DNA of 64,000 nucleotides, taken from Commensalibacter communis. Lineage in GTDB: Bacteria > Pseudomonadota > Alphaproteobacteria > Acetobacterales > Acetobacteraceae. Below are positions 40,377 to 51,094 of this stretch, one piece after another (the stretch's first letter is position 1; each line of letters begins with the position of its first letter). The notes beneath the pieces are model-generated. The model was not told the DNA's origin and searched no databases. It saw only the letters and a list, made by a program, of their open reading frames with translations. The position numbers and the translations under genes are program-made. The DNA is taken from contig NZ_CAMXCM010000001.1 in assembly GCF_947179015.1 (NCBI RefSeq), forward strand, positions 855,387-919,386, read 5' to 3'.

Positions 40377-41681
40377 TTATTCAGCATCTTTTTGACGTTC
40401 CAGCACAGCACAGAAAAAACCATCTGTTTTATATTGTGCTGGGGTCAATTGAAATGTTGGATTATTTGAAAAATCTGCTGGCAGCAACCCATCTGGCGTA
40501 TCTGGACAAACCAATTTAAATTCTGGATGCGCTTTTAAAAACATCTCTATCTGATCTTGGTTTTCTTTTTGTAGAATAGAGCATGTGGCATAAATTAAAC
40601 GACCACCCTCTTTAACCATCTTAGCAGCAGAATCTAGAATCTCAGATTGTTTAGCAACCAATTCATTTAAATCATTTTCTTTGAATTTAAGACGAGCGTC
40701 TGGATTACGTCTCCAAGTTCCAGTGCCACTGCAAGGCGCATCAACTAATACACGATCAAATGTTTTTACACGTCTTTTAATCCATTTTGCCCCTTCGGCA
40801 AATAGATGGGTTTGCACGTTAAAAACACCTGCACGACGAAAACGTTTTTCAGCAGCACTGACCCGAACGGTGTGGACATCAGACGCTATAATTTGTCCTT
40901 TATTTTGCATCATCATAGCCATTGCTAATGTTTTACCACCAGCACCAGCACAGAAATCAAGAACACGCATCTGAGATGTAACGCCAGTCATTAATGCGAT
41001 GAGTTGGCTTCCCTCGTCCTGGATTTCTATGATACCATCTTTGAACAGATTAGTAGATGTAACTGATTGACGACCTTCAACTCGTAATCCCCAAGGAGAT
41101 AATGGCATATTTTCAGAAGATATGCCCTCTCGTTTTAACATTTCCTTGGCGTTATCACGTTGTTCTTTTAAAAGATTTACGCGTAGATCAAGAGATGCAG
41201 GTTCTAGTAATGCAGAAAGTTCACGATCTATATTTTCACCATATTGCTGTTCAAGCATAGGATAGACCCAATCGGGGATCTCATAACGAACTGCCTTTGG
41301 CATCTCTTTAAAGAAAAGCTCTTGACCTTCAAGAGATTGTAAATACAAGCCCTCATTTTGTGTTAACGGTAAAGGCGCATAACGTTCACCAGAAAAAAGG
41401 TGGCTTACTTCTGTTAATGTTTTACCTGTTAACATTAAATAAGCAGCAACCATCATTCTTGGGTTAATTGGACTGCCGATGCGTTTTAACCACCATTGTA
41501 ATTTACGATAATGGCGCATCATTTCCCAAATCTGAGCGGAAACATATCGACGATCCCCTCCGCCAATATAACGGCGTTGCCTGAAAAAACGATTGGCCGT
41601 TGCATCAGCTGGTGCATGCCTTTGGTTTTGAATAGTTAATAGCAGTTCAATAACCGCAGATATTTGAGCGGAAGGAGTCAT
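40377..41681 (-). CDS. rsmB: RsmB/NOP family rRNA (cytosine-C5) methyltransferase
   Basis: A 434-residue SAM-dependent RNA m5C methyltransferase, RsmB-like. An N-terminal NusB-like part precedes the catalytic domain: LDFCAGAGGKTLAMAMMM (motif I), DRVLVDAPCSGTGTWRRNPD (motif IV with the conserved Cys) and LIYATCSILQKENQDQI (motif VI with the catalytic Cys). The rRNA target (C967 in E. coli) is presumed. It is 24 bp downstream of guaB on the same strand, an association seen in many alphaproteobacteria. Confidence 0.9.
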   Translation of the reverse strand: MTPSAQISAVIELLLTIQNQRHAPADATANRFFRQRRYIGGGDRRYVSAQIWEMMRHYRKLQWWLKRIGSPINPRMMVAAYLMLTGKTLTEVSHLFSGERYAPLPLTQNEGLYLQSLEGQELFFKEMPKAVRYEIPDWVYPMLEQQYGENIDRELSALLEPASLDLRVNLLKEQRDNAKEMLKREGISSENMPLSPWGLRVEGRQSVTSTNLFKDGIIEIQDEGSQLIALMTGVTSQMRVLDFCAGAGGKTLAMAMMMQNKGQIIASDVHTVRVSAAEKRFRRAGVFNVQTHLFAEGAKWIKRRVKTFDRVLVDAPCSGTGTWRRNPDARLKFKENDLNELVAKQSEILDSAAKMVKEGGRLIYATCSILQKENQDQIEMFLKAHPEFKLVCPDTPDGLLPADFSNNPTFQLTPAQYKTDGFFCAVLERQKDAE

Positions 41682-41705
41682 AATTCGATACTTATTTACT
41701 TTTAA

Positions 41706-43259
<1,554 letters not shown>

Positions 43260-43323
43260 CTATTGGCAATTCTTCATACACTTAAAAGTGATTTTCGACA
43301 AGCTTTAAAATTATTTTAACGGA

Positions 43324-44046
43324 TTATCCTTCTTGGATTGATGGTTTTCCTTTAAATCCTGTCGCGATCACATAAAGCTCTTTTGACTCTTTACGGCTGG
43401 CTGGAGGTTTTGCATGTTTTACAACTTTGAAGTTTTGTTTCAAAGTATCCAACATTCCTTTTTCAGAGCCACCTTGGAAAACTTTGGCAATAAAAATTCC
43501 ATGAATATCAAGAATATCTAAGGCAAATGCCAAGGCATCTTCGGTTAGATTAATAATACGAATATGATCTGTCGAAGAATGCCCTGTGGTATTGGGTGCC
43601 ATATCAGACATAACCAAATCGGCTTTACCCCCTAATTTATCAATCAAAATATCCATATTGTCAGGATCGGTAAAATCACCCTGAATAATGTCAGCACCAG
43701 GAATAGGATCAACCGCTAGCAAATCAATGCCAACGACTTTGGTTGCTTTACGATGCACCGCAACTTGAGACCATCCACCAGGAGCCGCACCAAGGTCAAT
43801 GACTTTCAAACCTGGGCGAAGAAACTTAAATTTTTCATCAAGCTCAATAAGTTTAAAGGCTGCTCTAGATCTCCATCCTTGTTGTTGGGCTGCACGAACA
43901 TAAGGGTCATTTAACTGACGCGTTAACCATCTTTGTTGAGAGGTTGAACGGCCATTACTTTTTTTTAGCTTCACCGTTAAACTGGCAGTAGAAAAGCGAG
44001 ATTTTTTCTTTTTAGGCGAACTCTCGTTCGCGTTCTTTTCATCCAT
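43324..44046 (-). CDS. rlmE: 23S rRNA (uridine-2'-O-)-methyltransferase RlmE
   Basis: A 240-residue FtsJ-type methyltransferase acting on U2552 of 23S rRNA in the ribosome A-loop. After a Lys/Ser-rich N-terminal extension (about 1-45), the fold has RSRAAFKLIELDEKF (catalytic Lys), VIDLGAAPGGWSQVA (motif I), the VMSDMAPNTTGHSSTDH segment with the catalytic Asp, and IAKVFQGG with a catalytic Lys. The start is placed at the ATG 44046; an in-frame TTG three codons upstream is less likely. It follows the ppx/gppA-like gene by 26 bp on the same strand, a pairing frequent in alphaproteobacteria. Confidence 0.93.
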   Translation of the reverse strand: MDEKNANESSPKKKKSRFSTASLTVKLKKSNGRSTSQQRWLTRQLNDPYVRAAQQQGWRSRAAFKLIELDEKFKFLRPGLKVIDLGAAPGGWSQVAVHRKATKVVGIDLLAVDPIPGADIIQGDFTDPDNMDILIDKLGGKADLVMSDMAPNTTGHSSTDHIRIINLTEDALAFALDILDIHGIFIAKVFQGGSEKGMLDTLKQNFKVVKHAKPPASRKESKELYVIATGFKGKPSIQEG

Positions 44047-44072
44047 AATGAACAACTTTATTGGTTTAAAAT

Positions 44073-45083
44073 TTAATTTTTTACAAGAAAATGAGGAAGA
44101 TTGAAATTATGTTTATTATTTTTAGTCAGTTTATTTTCTTGCATACTAGTAATAATACCATCACGAATACCACGATCCGCAACGACAATATCTTCGGCAG
44201 GCCATATTGTATGAATGGCTTCAAAGATAGCACATCCAGGTAGCAAATAGTGTAATTTACTGTGATGAACTGTAGCATAGTCATAAATTTTATTGAATTT
44301 ACTGACTAAAATGTGACGAATCATATCCTTTACTTGTGTAGTATCCAGCAATAATCCATCAATGGCAGCCCTACTATATTTAGGTTGTTTCAAGATCATG
44401 CTGGCCAAAGCGGTTACGGTGCCACTTACGCCAATAAACTGCACTTGCTCGCGTAATATCTCCGCTCTTATTTGATGAATACGTTCAAAATGATTAATTT
44501 TATTCATGACAAAATCAACCATTTGATAATATTCATTTAACGTTAGCTTTTTGAATTGTTCTTTTAGAGTAATTACGCCAACAGGGATACTGCAACATCC
44601 AATCAATGTTTGCTTGCGCTTGACGGGATCAATCCTAACCCAAGCAATTTCAGTTGACCCCCCACCAATATCAAATAATAATGTTTTTGTTCTATTCCGT
44701 CGCAAAACTTTGTCGTGTAGAAAAGTTCTGCATCCACAAACGGCTAACTCAACCTCTTCTCTGGGTGAAATAACGTTGATGTTCAATCCAGTTTCTTGTT
44801 TAACTCGATCTAAAAAAGAAGATGCATTCGAAGCGCGTCGACAAGCTTCTGTTGCCACAGCATACAAATTATATGATTTCCTGCGATGAATGCGGGCTGC
44901 ACAATGATGTAAAGCTATTAATGTACGATCCATAGCAGCATCACTCAAAAGCCCTGTATCATACAATCCTTCACCCAAACGAACGACGCGATTATAATTA
45001 TCAATAATTCGCCCCCCCCTTTGACCCGAAGAAACAATCAAAAGGCGACAGTTGTTTGTTCCTAAGTCTAATGCTGCGAACAT
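44073..45083 (-). CDS. Ppx/GppA family exopolyphosphatase
   Basis: A 336-residue ASKHA-fold phosphatase, short single-core form. FAALDLGTNNCRLLI (phosphate 1 motif), ATEACRRASNA, LLFDIGGGSTEIAWV (phosphate 2 motif) and GVSGTVTALASMIL are visible, as is the terminal ADRGIRDGII. The enzyme degrades polyphosphate or pppGpp; the short form usually lacks the C-terminal HD domain, and the precise substrate is unclear. It pairs with rlmE downstream on the same strand. Confidence 0.9.
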   Translation of the reverse strand: MFAALDLGTNNCRLLIVSSGQRGGRIIDNYNRVVRLGEGLYDTGLLSDAAMDRTLIALHHCAARIHRRKSYNLYAVATEACRRASNASSFLDRVKQETGLNINVISPREEVELAVCGCRTFLHDKVLRRNRTKTLLFDIGGGSTEIAWVRIDPVKRKQTLIGCCSIPVGVITLKEQFKKLTLNEYYQMVDFVMNKINHFERIHQIRAEILREQVQFIGVSGTVTALASMILKQPKYSRAAIDGLLLDTTQVKDMIRHILVSKFNKIYDYATVHHSKLHYLLPGCAIFEAIHTIWPAEDIVVADRGIRDGIITSMQENKLTKNNKHNFNLPHFLVKN

Positions 45084-45263
45084 GCCCCTCGTCCAACTTC
45101 TATAACAATTTTAAGACTATCTATATTTTCAAGAATATCGTTGAATATTAATGAATTTAAATAATTGTTTGCTTCTTTTATATATTCTATTTTAAATCTA
45201 TACCATCATATACTTGTCTTATAAATAATTTAATGATAGGTTTTCAACCTAAATTTACGTTAT

Positions 45264-45334
45264 TGGGGGATAGTTTAGCGGTAGAACTATCGGCTCTGAC
45301 CCGATCAGCCCTGGTTCGAATCCAGGTCCCCCAG
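45264..45334 (+). tRNA. tRNA-Gln (anticodon CTG)
   Basis: The 71-nt cloverleaf is complete. Acceptor TGGGGGA pairs with TCCCCCA, D-stem GTTT/GAAC, anticodon stem ATCGG/CCGAT around loop CTCTGAC (anticodon CTG, reading CAG) and T-arm CCTGG-TTCGAAT-CCAGG. The discriminator base is G and CCA is not encoded. It is 37 bp upstream of a Nudix gene and downstream of the ppx/gppA gene, which points away. Confidence 0.96.
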
Positions 45335-45371
45335 ATTAAATTCCCAATATATTCAATTAAGGGTCCCTGAA

Positions 45372-46058
45372 ATGCAGTGGGAAACGATCTTTTTAGATTC
45401 AGCACTAGCAATAACTATTATTCCAAATCCACAAATTTTATCTATTGAGCTCAAGAATCAAGTGGAAGATATCTGGGAAGAAAAAAGGAAACTATTTCCT
45501 TATTTATTTAATGGTAGAATTTTTAATGTTCAAGAATTAACCTCAAATTTAATTACTGGATATTGGACTGAGTATAAATATGTTTTGGCTCAAACAGAAA
45601 GACCCGGATTATATTCAGAACTTGCTATTCGATCTCTTGCTGTTATTGGACTTATTCAATGCCCTCAGGGATTTATTATTGGGAAAAGAACAAATAAATC
45701 GGTATATCTACCGGGATATTGGCAGTCTGCGCCTGCAGGAACTGTTGAATCACGCGATAGAAATGATGATATTGATTTAACTCAACAACTTTTAGCCGAA
45801 GCAAACGAAGAGTTAGGATTAAATACATTCCATCTAACTAATCCTAAAATCATCTCAGCAACGGAACATACAAATACGCACATTATTGATGTTGGAATTT
45901 TGTTAAAGACAGAATTATCATTCACAGAAATTTCTGAGTTATGGAAAAATAATAATAATCCAGAATATGACGAGTTATGTTGCTGTGCTTCTTATACTGA
46001 TTTACCAGAAAACACTTTGCCCACAACTCGTTTTTTAGTTGAGCATTGGTCAGATTAA
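45372..46058 (+). CDS. Nudix hydrolase domain protein
   Basis: A 228-residue protein with a C-terminal Nudix fold (about 85-215). The Nudix box is recognisable but not canonical: the catalytic core reads LLAEANEELGL, keeping E-x2-E-E and G while the usual arginine is alanine, and the stretch before it (GTVESRDRNDDIDL) is longer than the G-x5-E-x7 consensus. The N-terminal 85 residues match no family I recognise. The substrate cannot be inferred. It lies just after tRNA-Gln and converges with prfC, whose stop follows by only one base. Confidence 0.7.
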   Translation: MQWETIFLDSALAITIIPNPQILSIELKNQVEDIWEEKRKLFPYLFNGRIFNVQELTSNLITGYWTEYKYVLAQTERPGLYSELAIRSLAVIGLIQCPQGFIIGKRTNKSVYLPGYWQSAPAGTVESRDRNDDIDLTQQLLAEANEELGLNTFHLTNPKIISATEHTNTHIIDVGILLKTELSFTEISELWKNNNNPEYDELCCCASYTDLPENTLPTTRFLVEHWSD

Positions 46059-46059
46059 G

Positions 46060-47607
46060 TTAAGAAGCAACCCCTATTCCAATCTGCTTAATATCATGGA
46101 ATGATAGATCTTTATTGGCATCAATAGTACGCTGCATCATAAAATCTGAAGTGGATAAAAATACTGGATCACCATCAATATCATCAGCAATAGCACTACG
46201 ATTTGAATTAATAAAACGTTCGATAAGTGCTTTATCCCCTTGCACCCAGCGTGCTTGAGAAAAAGATATATTATCAAAGGTAATTTCAACGCTATATTCA
46301 TGTTTTAAACGCGTTTGTAGAACGTCCAGCTGCAATACGCCTACCACACCAACAATCGGTGCAGAGCCATCTTGGGGTTTAAATAGTTGCACCACACCTT
46401 CTTCAGCTAACTCTGTTAATGCTTGCTTTAGTTTTTTTGCTTTCATAGCATCTTTTAAATTAACACGACGTAAGATCTCTGGAGCAAAATAAGGTACACC
46501 TGTGAACTGTAAATCTTCACCTTCGGTTAACGTATCCCCAATCCTTAATGTGCCATGATTAGGAATACCAACTACATCCCCCGCAAATGCCTCTTCAGCA
46601 AGTTGACGATCTCTAGCAAAGAAGAATTGAGGGGTATGTAATGCAAATGTTTTTCCTGTGCGTGTATGTTTGAGCTTCATCCCTCTTTCAAGACGACCTG
46701 AACAAATACGTGCAAAAGCAATACGATCACGATGATTAGGATCCATATTCGCCTGAATTTTGAATACTAATGCTGTCATGGATTCTTCAGTGGCTGCAAC
46801 TTGACGATCTTGACTGTCCTGATTTCTTGGACTGGGACCAAAGTCTGCTAACGCATCCAATAAATCCGTCACCCCAAGTTCTTTGATCGCACTACCAAAG
46901 AACACAGGTGTTAAAAACCCTGCGTTAAAGTCATCCAAGTTAAATTCGGGCAACCCGACTTTGGCTAATTCCACTTCATCTTGCATTTGTAGAATGCGTT
47001 CATCAGTATCTGCAACTTCTTCTCTCAATCGCATCGAATCTTGACGCAGATCGTAAGTTCCAAGGAATTTTGCAGCCCTGCCAACAGGCCAAGTTAACGG
47101 TGTCGTTTCCAAAGCCAACGCCGAAGCAACTTCATGTAATAAATCGAATGGGTCCTGAGATTCCCTATCCATCTTGTTGATAAAAGTCACAATGGGGATA
47201 TCCCTAAGACGACAAATCTCAAATAATTTACGTGTTCTTGCCTCGATCCCTTTGGCGGCATCAATCACCATTACTGCAGCATCAACGGCGGTCAGCGTTC
47301 GGTATGTATCTTCCGAGAAATCTTCATGGCCTGGAGTATCAAGCAAGTTAAATATACATCCACCATATTCAAAGGTCATTACTGAGGTAACAACGGAAAT
47401 ACCACGGTCTTTTTCAATATTCATCCAGTCAGATCTTGTGCGACGCTGTTCACGTTTTGCACGCACATTTCCAGCCATCTGAATGGCACCCCCAGCATGC
47501 AAAATACGCTCTGTCAATGTCGTTTTACCCGCATCTGGATGGGAAATAATAGCAAATGTTCGACGACGAGAGATTTCTTTTTCCAAAGATTGAGCTGAAT
47601 TTGACAT
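46060..47607 (-). CDS. prfC: Peptide chain release factor 3
   Basis: A 515-residue translational GTPase that removes RF1/RF2 from terminated ribosomes. P-loop SHPDAGKTTLTE, switch II DTPGHEDF and NKMD are all seen, followed by domain II (MTALVFKIQANMDPNHRDR) and the RF3 C-terminal domain (VGVLQLDVLQTRLKHEY). The size and the presence of GAIQMAGNVRAKR separate it from EF-G. It follows rpsD on the same strand across a good terminator, so it probably has its own promoter. Confidence 0.96.
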   Translation of the reverse strand: MSNSAQSLEKEISRRRTFAIISHPDAGKTTLTERILHAGGAIQMAGNVRAKREQRRTRSDWMNIEKDRGISVVTSVMTFEYGGCIFNLLDTPGHEDFSEDTYRTLTAVDAAVMVIDAAKGIEARTRKLFEICRLRDIPIVTFINKMDRESQDPFDLLHEVASALALETTPLTWPVGRAAKFLGTYDLRQDSMRLREEVADTDERILQMQDEVELAKVGLPEFNLDDFNAGFLTPVFFGSAIKELGVTDLLDALADFGPSPRNQDSQDRQVAATEESMTALVFKIQANMDPNHRDRIAFARICSGRLERGMKLKHTRTGKTFALHTPQFFFARDRQLAEEAFAGDVVGIPNHGTLRIGDTLTEGEDLQFTGVPYFAPEILRRVNLKDAMKAKKLKQALTELAEEGVVQLFKPQDGSAPIVGVVGVLQLDVLQTRLKHEYSVEITFDNISFSQARWVQGDKALIERFINSNRSAIADDIDGDPVFLSTSDFMMQRTIDANKDLSFHDIKQIGIGVAS

Positions 47608-47644
47608 GAAAATACTCAGGTTAAATAGTGGGTTTTAAACACAG

Positions 47645-47673
47645 AAAAGCCGAGCGTATGTACACCGCTCGGC
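47645..47673 (-). terminator. Intrinsic terminator of rpsD
   Basis: On the minus strand, an 8-bp GC-rich stem (GCCGAGCG / CGCTCGGC; plus 47649-47656 and 47666-47673) has a nine-base loop and is followed by TTTTCTGT. It starts about 27 bases past the rpsD stop. Confidence 0.92.
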
Positions 47674-47699
47674 GACCTTGCAATAACAGCAAAGAATAA

Positions 47700-48317
47700 T
47701 TAACGAGAATAGAACTCGATAACTAGGTTTGGTTCCATTGTTACTGGATATGGAACATCATTTAATTTAGGCGTGCGAACAAAGCTGCCTTTCATTTGAC
47801 GATGGTCTACTTGCAAATATTCTGGTGTATCGCGTTCTTTACTTTGAACAGCGTCAAGAACGATTGCAAGTTGTTTAGATTTTTCTTTAACTTCAACAAC
47901 ATCATTGTCTTTTAAAGAATATGAAGGAATATTTACTTTTTTACCATTAACCAAAATATGACCATGGTTAATAAATTGACGTGCAGCAAATGGCGTAGCT
48001 GCAAATTTCAACCGGTAAACAACTGCGTCGAGACGGCGTTCCAAAATATTGATCAAGTTTTCTGAAGTATCCCCTTTACGGCGTGATGCTTCATCATAAT
48101 AACGACGGAATTGTTTTTCGCTGATGTTACCATAGTAACCCTTCAGCTTTTGTTTAGCCATCAACTGAACGCTAAAGTCAGATGGTTTTGAACGACGGCG
48201 TTGACCATGTTGACCTGGACCGTATTCACGTTTATTAATTGGAGATTTTGCACGTCCCCATAAATTAACGCCTAAACGACGGTTAATTTTATACTTACTT
48301 TGTATACGTTTACTCAT
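47700..48317 (-). CDS. rpsD: 30S ribosomal protein S4
   Basis: A 205-residue S4, an early-binding small-subunit protein that nucleates assembly on the 16S rRNA 5' domain. It starts with [20 protein letters not shown], has [13 protein letters not shown] and a central S4 RNA-binding domain ([38 protein letters not shown], described here by its ends), and finishes with [15 protein letters not shown]. It stands as a single transcription unit with a promoter at 48489-48517 and a terminator at 47645-47673. The leader of about 165 nt could carry autoregulation. Confidence 0.97.
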   Translation of the reverse strand: MSKRIQSKYKINRRLGVNLWGRAKSPINKREYGPGQHGQRRRSKPSDFSVQLMAKQKLKGYYGNISEKQFRRYYDEASRRKGDTSENLINILERRLDAVVYRLKFAATPFAARQFINHGHILVNGKKVNIPSYSLKDNDVVEVKEKSKQLAIVLDAVQSKERDTPEYLQVDHRQMKGSFVRTPKLNDVPYPVTMEPNLVIEFYSR

Positions 48318-48789
48318 AACGATTTAAAACTTTCTTATACATCTAATACTGCAGAGGCAAACAATACTAACCTTTTATTGTACTGGTAGTTCCCTAAGTC
48401 ATTAAGGACGGGTCTACGATTTTATTTCCCAAGTTAACCTCTAACTATCTTGGTCAAAACAATAAACCTCTTTCCCAGCAGTAAAAGCTGTATACGAAGA
48501 TTATTTTAAAAAGTCAAATAGTTAATAAAAATAATCGTTACAAAATGTTATTAATTTAAAATTATATGATAACGCTATGTATTAATAAATATTAATGACA
48601 ATTAACATATATTAATATTTATTTATTTTTTTTAATAAATTTTTAATAATAGATAATAAATAACTAAGTACTAATTGATAAATAAAACAATTAATTAAAA
48701 ATATACTTATTCTATATTGTAATTAAAGTCATTGATTACTACATATAATACTAACAATATAATAATAATTAAAGTATAGGAATGATCGA
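48318..48789. other. 472-bp intergenic region: rpsD leader and promoter, then extremely AT-rich DNA before the Hint gene
   Basis: The rpsD-proximal part (48318-48488) is an mRNA leader of ordinary composition. The rest (about 48520-48780) is well over 80% A+T with tandem TTAATA/AATAAT runs. It should hold the promoter of the divergent Hint-protein gene, but no hexamer pair stands out. No coding frame was seen. Confidence 0.6.
48489..48517 (-). promoter_or_regulatory. Sigma70 promoter of rpsD
   Basis: On the minus strand, -35 TTGACT (plus 48512-48517), a 17-nt spacer and -10 TATACA (48489-48494) form a near-consensus promoter. It predicts transcription starting near 48482 and a leader of about 165 nt before rpsD. 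Confidence 0.75.
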
Positions 48790-50838
48790 ATGGCATCGAC
48801 AAGCAATGTGAGTACAGGAATAGTTAGTGGTACAACAGTTTCCACTAATGATACTTTAAATATTTATAATAATGGCATTGCTTCTGGTACGACTATCAGT
48901 GCCAATGGTAACGTTAGTGTATATAGTGGCGGCATAATTAATAATACCACTATGTATGACAATGCAGGATTAACTATTGTTAATGGTGGTAGTGCATTTA
49001 ATACAGACATTAAAGCTGGTCATTTATATGCTTTAAGTGGATCAACAAATTATATTGAAAATACGACAGCAACCTATGCGACTATTTCTGTTGCTGATGG
49101 CCAAATTGTTAGCACAACTCTTTATGAGGGAGGAACTTTATTCGTCAGCGATAAAGGAATAGCCAGAGATACTATTATTAATAACTATACAGATCTTGGC
49201 CTTGGGATCTCTAATAATGGTTCGGCTTATGGCACAATTATCAATAGTGGTGGGACAATGGAGGTTGCCTCCGGAGGGCACGCTTATGATACCACTATCT
49301 ATGGTTCTGCAACTGTATTAAACAATGGCAACATTTATGATAACACTATTGGTAATGGGGGTGTTTTAACAATAAGTACCGGGGGTAATTTAAGTGGCAC
49401 TACCACAATTGATTATGGTGGATCTGCAGTAATTTGGTACGGTGCTGGTGGTAGCGCTCAGTTACTCAATCATAATAATGGACAACTCGTTATCACTGGT
49501 TTAACGGGTGGGCAAAACCCAACAACAGTTATCAATATTACAACAACGATTGATAGTTTCTCAGGCGAAAAACCTGGAAATTCAGATGCTATTATTTTAG
49601 AAGGTATCAATCAAGAAGATGTTGTCAACGTAGCATATGAAGATGCCACAGGAAAGCCTAGTTCAGATCATGTCACCTTAACTTTAAAAGATGGCTCTAA
49701 AATTACTATGAACATCATAGGGGCTGAAAATGCAGGTTATAATCTATCCTCTCGAGATGGACAGTTAGTGTATGAAGTATGCTTTTTAACAGGATCTCTT
49801 ATTAAAACAATCCATGGCGATATTAAAGTGGAAGAGTTACGCGTAGGCGATGAACTAGTCACCTATGATTGGAAAAATAGTAAAGAAGTCACACAAAAAA
49901 TCAAATGGATAGGATATAAAAACGCTATTGTAAACCCTAATCTTTCTGACGATATAGCTGGTTATCCTGTGCGCATTTTAAAAGATGCGATTGCAGAGAA
50001 TGTTCCTTATAAAGATTTACTTATTACCCCTGAACATTGCTTGTTTTTTGATGGTAAATTTATTCCTGCCCGTATGTTAGTTAATAATTATAACATTTTT
50101 TATGATTATTCGATCACAGATTATATTTATTATCATGTTGAGACAGAGACTCATTCAGTAATTTGGGCGGATGGAATGTTAACAGAAAGCTATCTAGATA
50201 CTGGTAATCGCCAAACGTTTCATAACTCAAGAGGTAATGTTATTTTATTTTCTCAAGAAAAAATCACTAAAAATTGGGAAAAAGACAGCTGTGCATCTTT
50301 GCTGACAGACCGCAACTCTGTTGAACCGTTATTTAATGATTTAGTTGCTAGGGCACAAAATATTGGTTTATCAAAAAGAATAAATGATCTTGTGTTGGAT
50401 AATGACTCTCAGCTTTATATTACAACGAAAAACGGTAAAACTATCCATCCTCACGCACAAAACAATGATCGTTTTCTCTTTGCTATTCTTTCTGATACAG
50501 ACAATATTCGGTTAATTTCTCAAAACAGCCGCCCGAGTGATACAATTGGTGCATTTGTCGATGATCGAAGGGAATTAGGCGTTTTGATTGGCAATATTAC
50601 TTTATTAAGTCAAAATAGTATGAAAACAATCGATACACATTTAAGCCAAAATGATTTAGATGGCTGGCATGGTATCGAAAGTCACTTATATCGTTGGACA
50701 AACGGGAATGCTGATTTGCCCTTGGGACTACGTGGTAATAAAAACTCTCAAGAGGTTCATTATAATATCTTAGTTGTTCATGTAGTCGCAGGTGGACCTT
50801 ATTTATCATTAACACAAGAAATCAAAAAAGTAGCATGA
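48790..50838 (+). CDS. AIDA-repeat and Hint-domain protein (intein-like self-processing candidate)
   Basis: A 682-residue protein with three parts. Residues 1 to about 235 are AIDA-like passenger repeats, about 20 residues each, rich in G, N, T and S, with recurring GG-x-(A/I)-x2-T-x-I patterns. A short linker (about 235-330) precedes a Hint_2-type domain starting at Cys331 (CFLTGSLIKT, then VEELRVGDELVTYDW) and holding the block-B-like T413-P-E-H416. A C-terminal region (about 490-682, with RWTNGNADLPL) is shared by acetic acid bacterial Hint proteins as I recall. There is no signal peptide, no autotransporter barrel and no RTX repeats, so the export route is unknown. Cleavage at Val330-Cys331 is inferred, not shown. 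Confidence 0.85.
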   Translation: MASTSNVSTGIVSGTTVSTNDTLNIYNNGIASGTTISANGNVSVYSGGIINNTTMYDNAGLTIVNGGSAFNTDIKAGHLYALSGSTNYIENTTATYATISVADGQIVSTTLYEGGTLFVSDKGIARDTIINNYTDLGLGISNNGSAYGTIINSGGTMEVASGGHAYDTTIYGSATVLNNGNIYDNTIGNGGVLTISTGGNLSGTTTIDYGGSAVIWYGAGGSAQLLNHNNGQLVITGLTGGQNPTTVINITTTIDSFSGEKPGNSDAIILEGINQEDVVNVAYEDATGKPSSDHVTLTLKDGSKITMNIIGAENAGYNLSSRDGQLVYEVCFLTGSLIKTIHGDIKVEELRVGDELVTYDWKNSKEVTQKIKWIGYKNAIVNPNLSDDIAGYPVRILKDAIAENVPYKDLLITPEHCLFFDGKFIPARMLVNNYNIFYDYSITDYIYYHVETETHSVIWADGMLTESYLDTGNRQTFHNSRGNVILFSQEKITKNWEKDSCASLLTDRNSVEPLFNDLVARAQNIGLSKRINDLVLDNDSQLYITTKNGKTIHPHAQNNDRFLFAILSDTDNIRLISQNSRPSDTIGAFVDDRRELGVLIGNITLLSQNSMKTIDTHLSQNDLDGWHGIESHLYRWTNGNADLPLGLRGNKNSQEVHYNILVVHVVAGGPYLSLTQEIKKVA

Positions 50839-50915
50839 ATACAAAACTAAGAATAGCAGCCATGATAAAAAATTGAAAAACTTTTCTATACTTTAATTAT
50901 TGTTAAATTCACTTT

Positions 50916-50953
50916 AAATGCACCCCGTTTCAACGAATTGTGGTGCATTTTTC
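50916..50953 (+). terminator. Intrinsic terminator of the Hint-protein gene
   Basis: Arms AAATGCACC (50916-50924) and GGTGCATTT (50942-50950) form a 9-bp stem with a 17-base loop, followed by TTC. It sits about 78 bases after the stop and isolates the gene from the hdeD-like gene. Confidence 0.8.
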
Positions 50954-51094
50954 TTAACTGAATTCATGTCGTTATGTAAATGTTTTGCAATATTTACAGA
51001 AGGTCGATATTCGATAGTTTTAATATTTTAGCTTGGAAAACTATATTAAAACGCATAGCATAAATAACAAATAACGTTACTTTAGGAGTTTTTA

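Noticed and set aside
48790-49500. Autotransporter passenger with barrel
   Set aside because: No signal peptide and no beta-barrel follow; the protein continues into a Hint domain instead.
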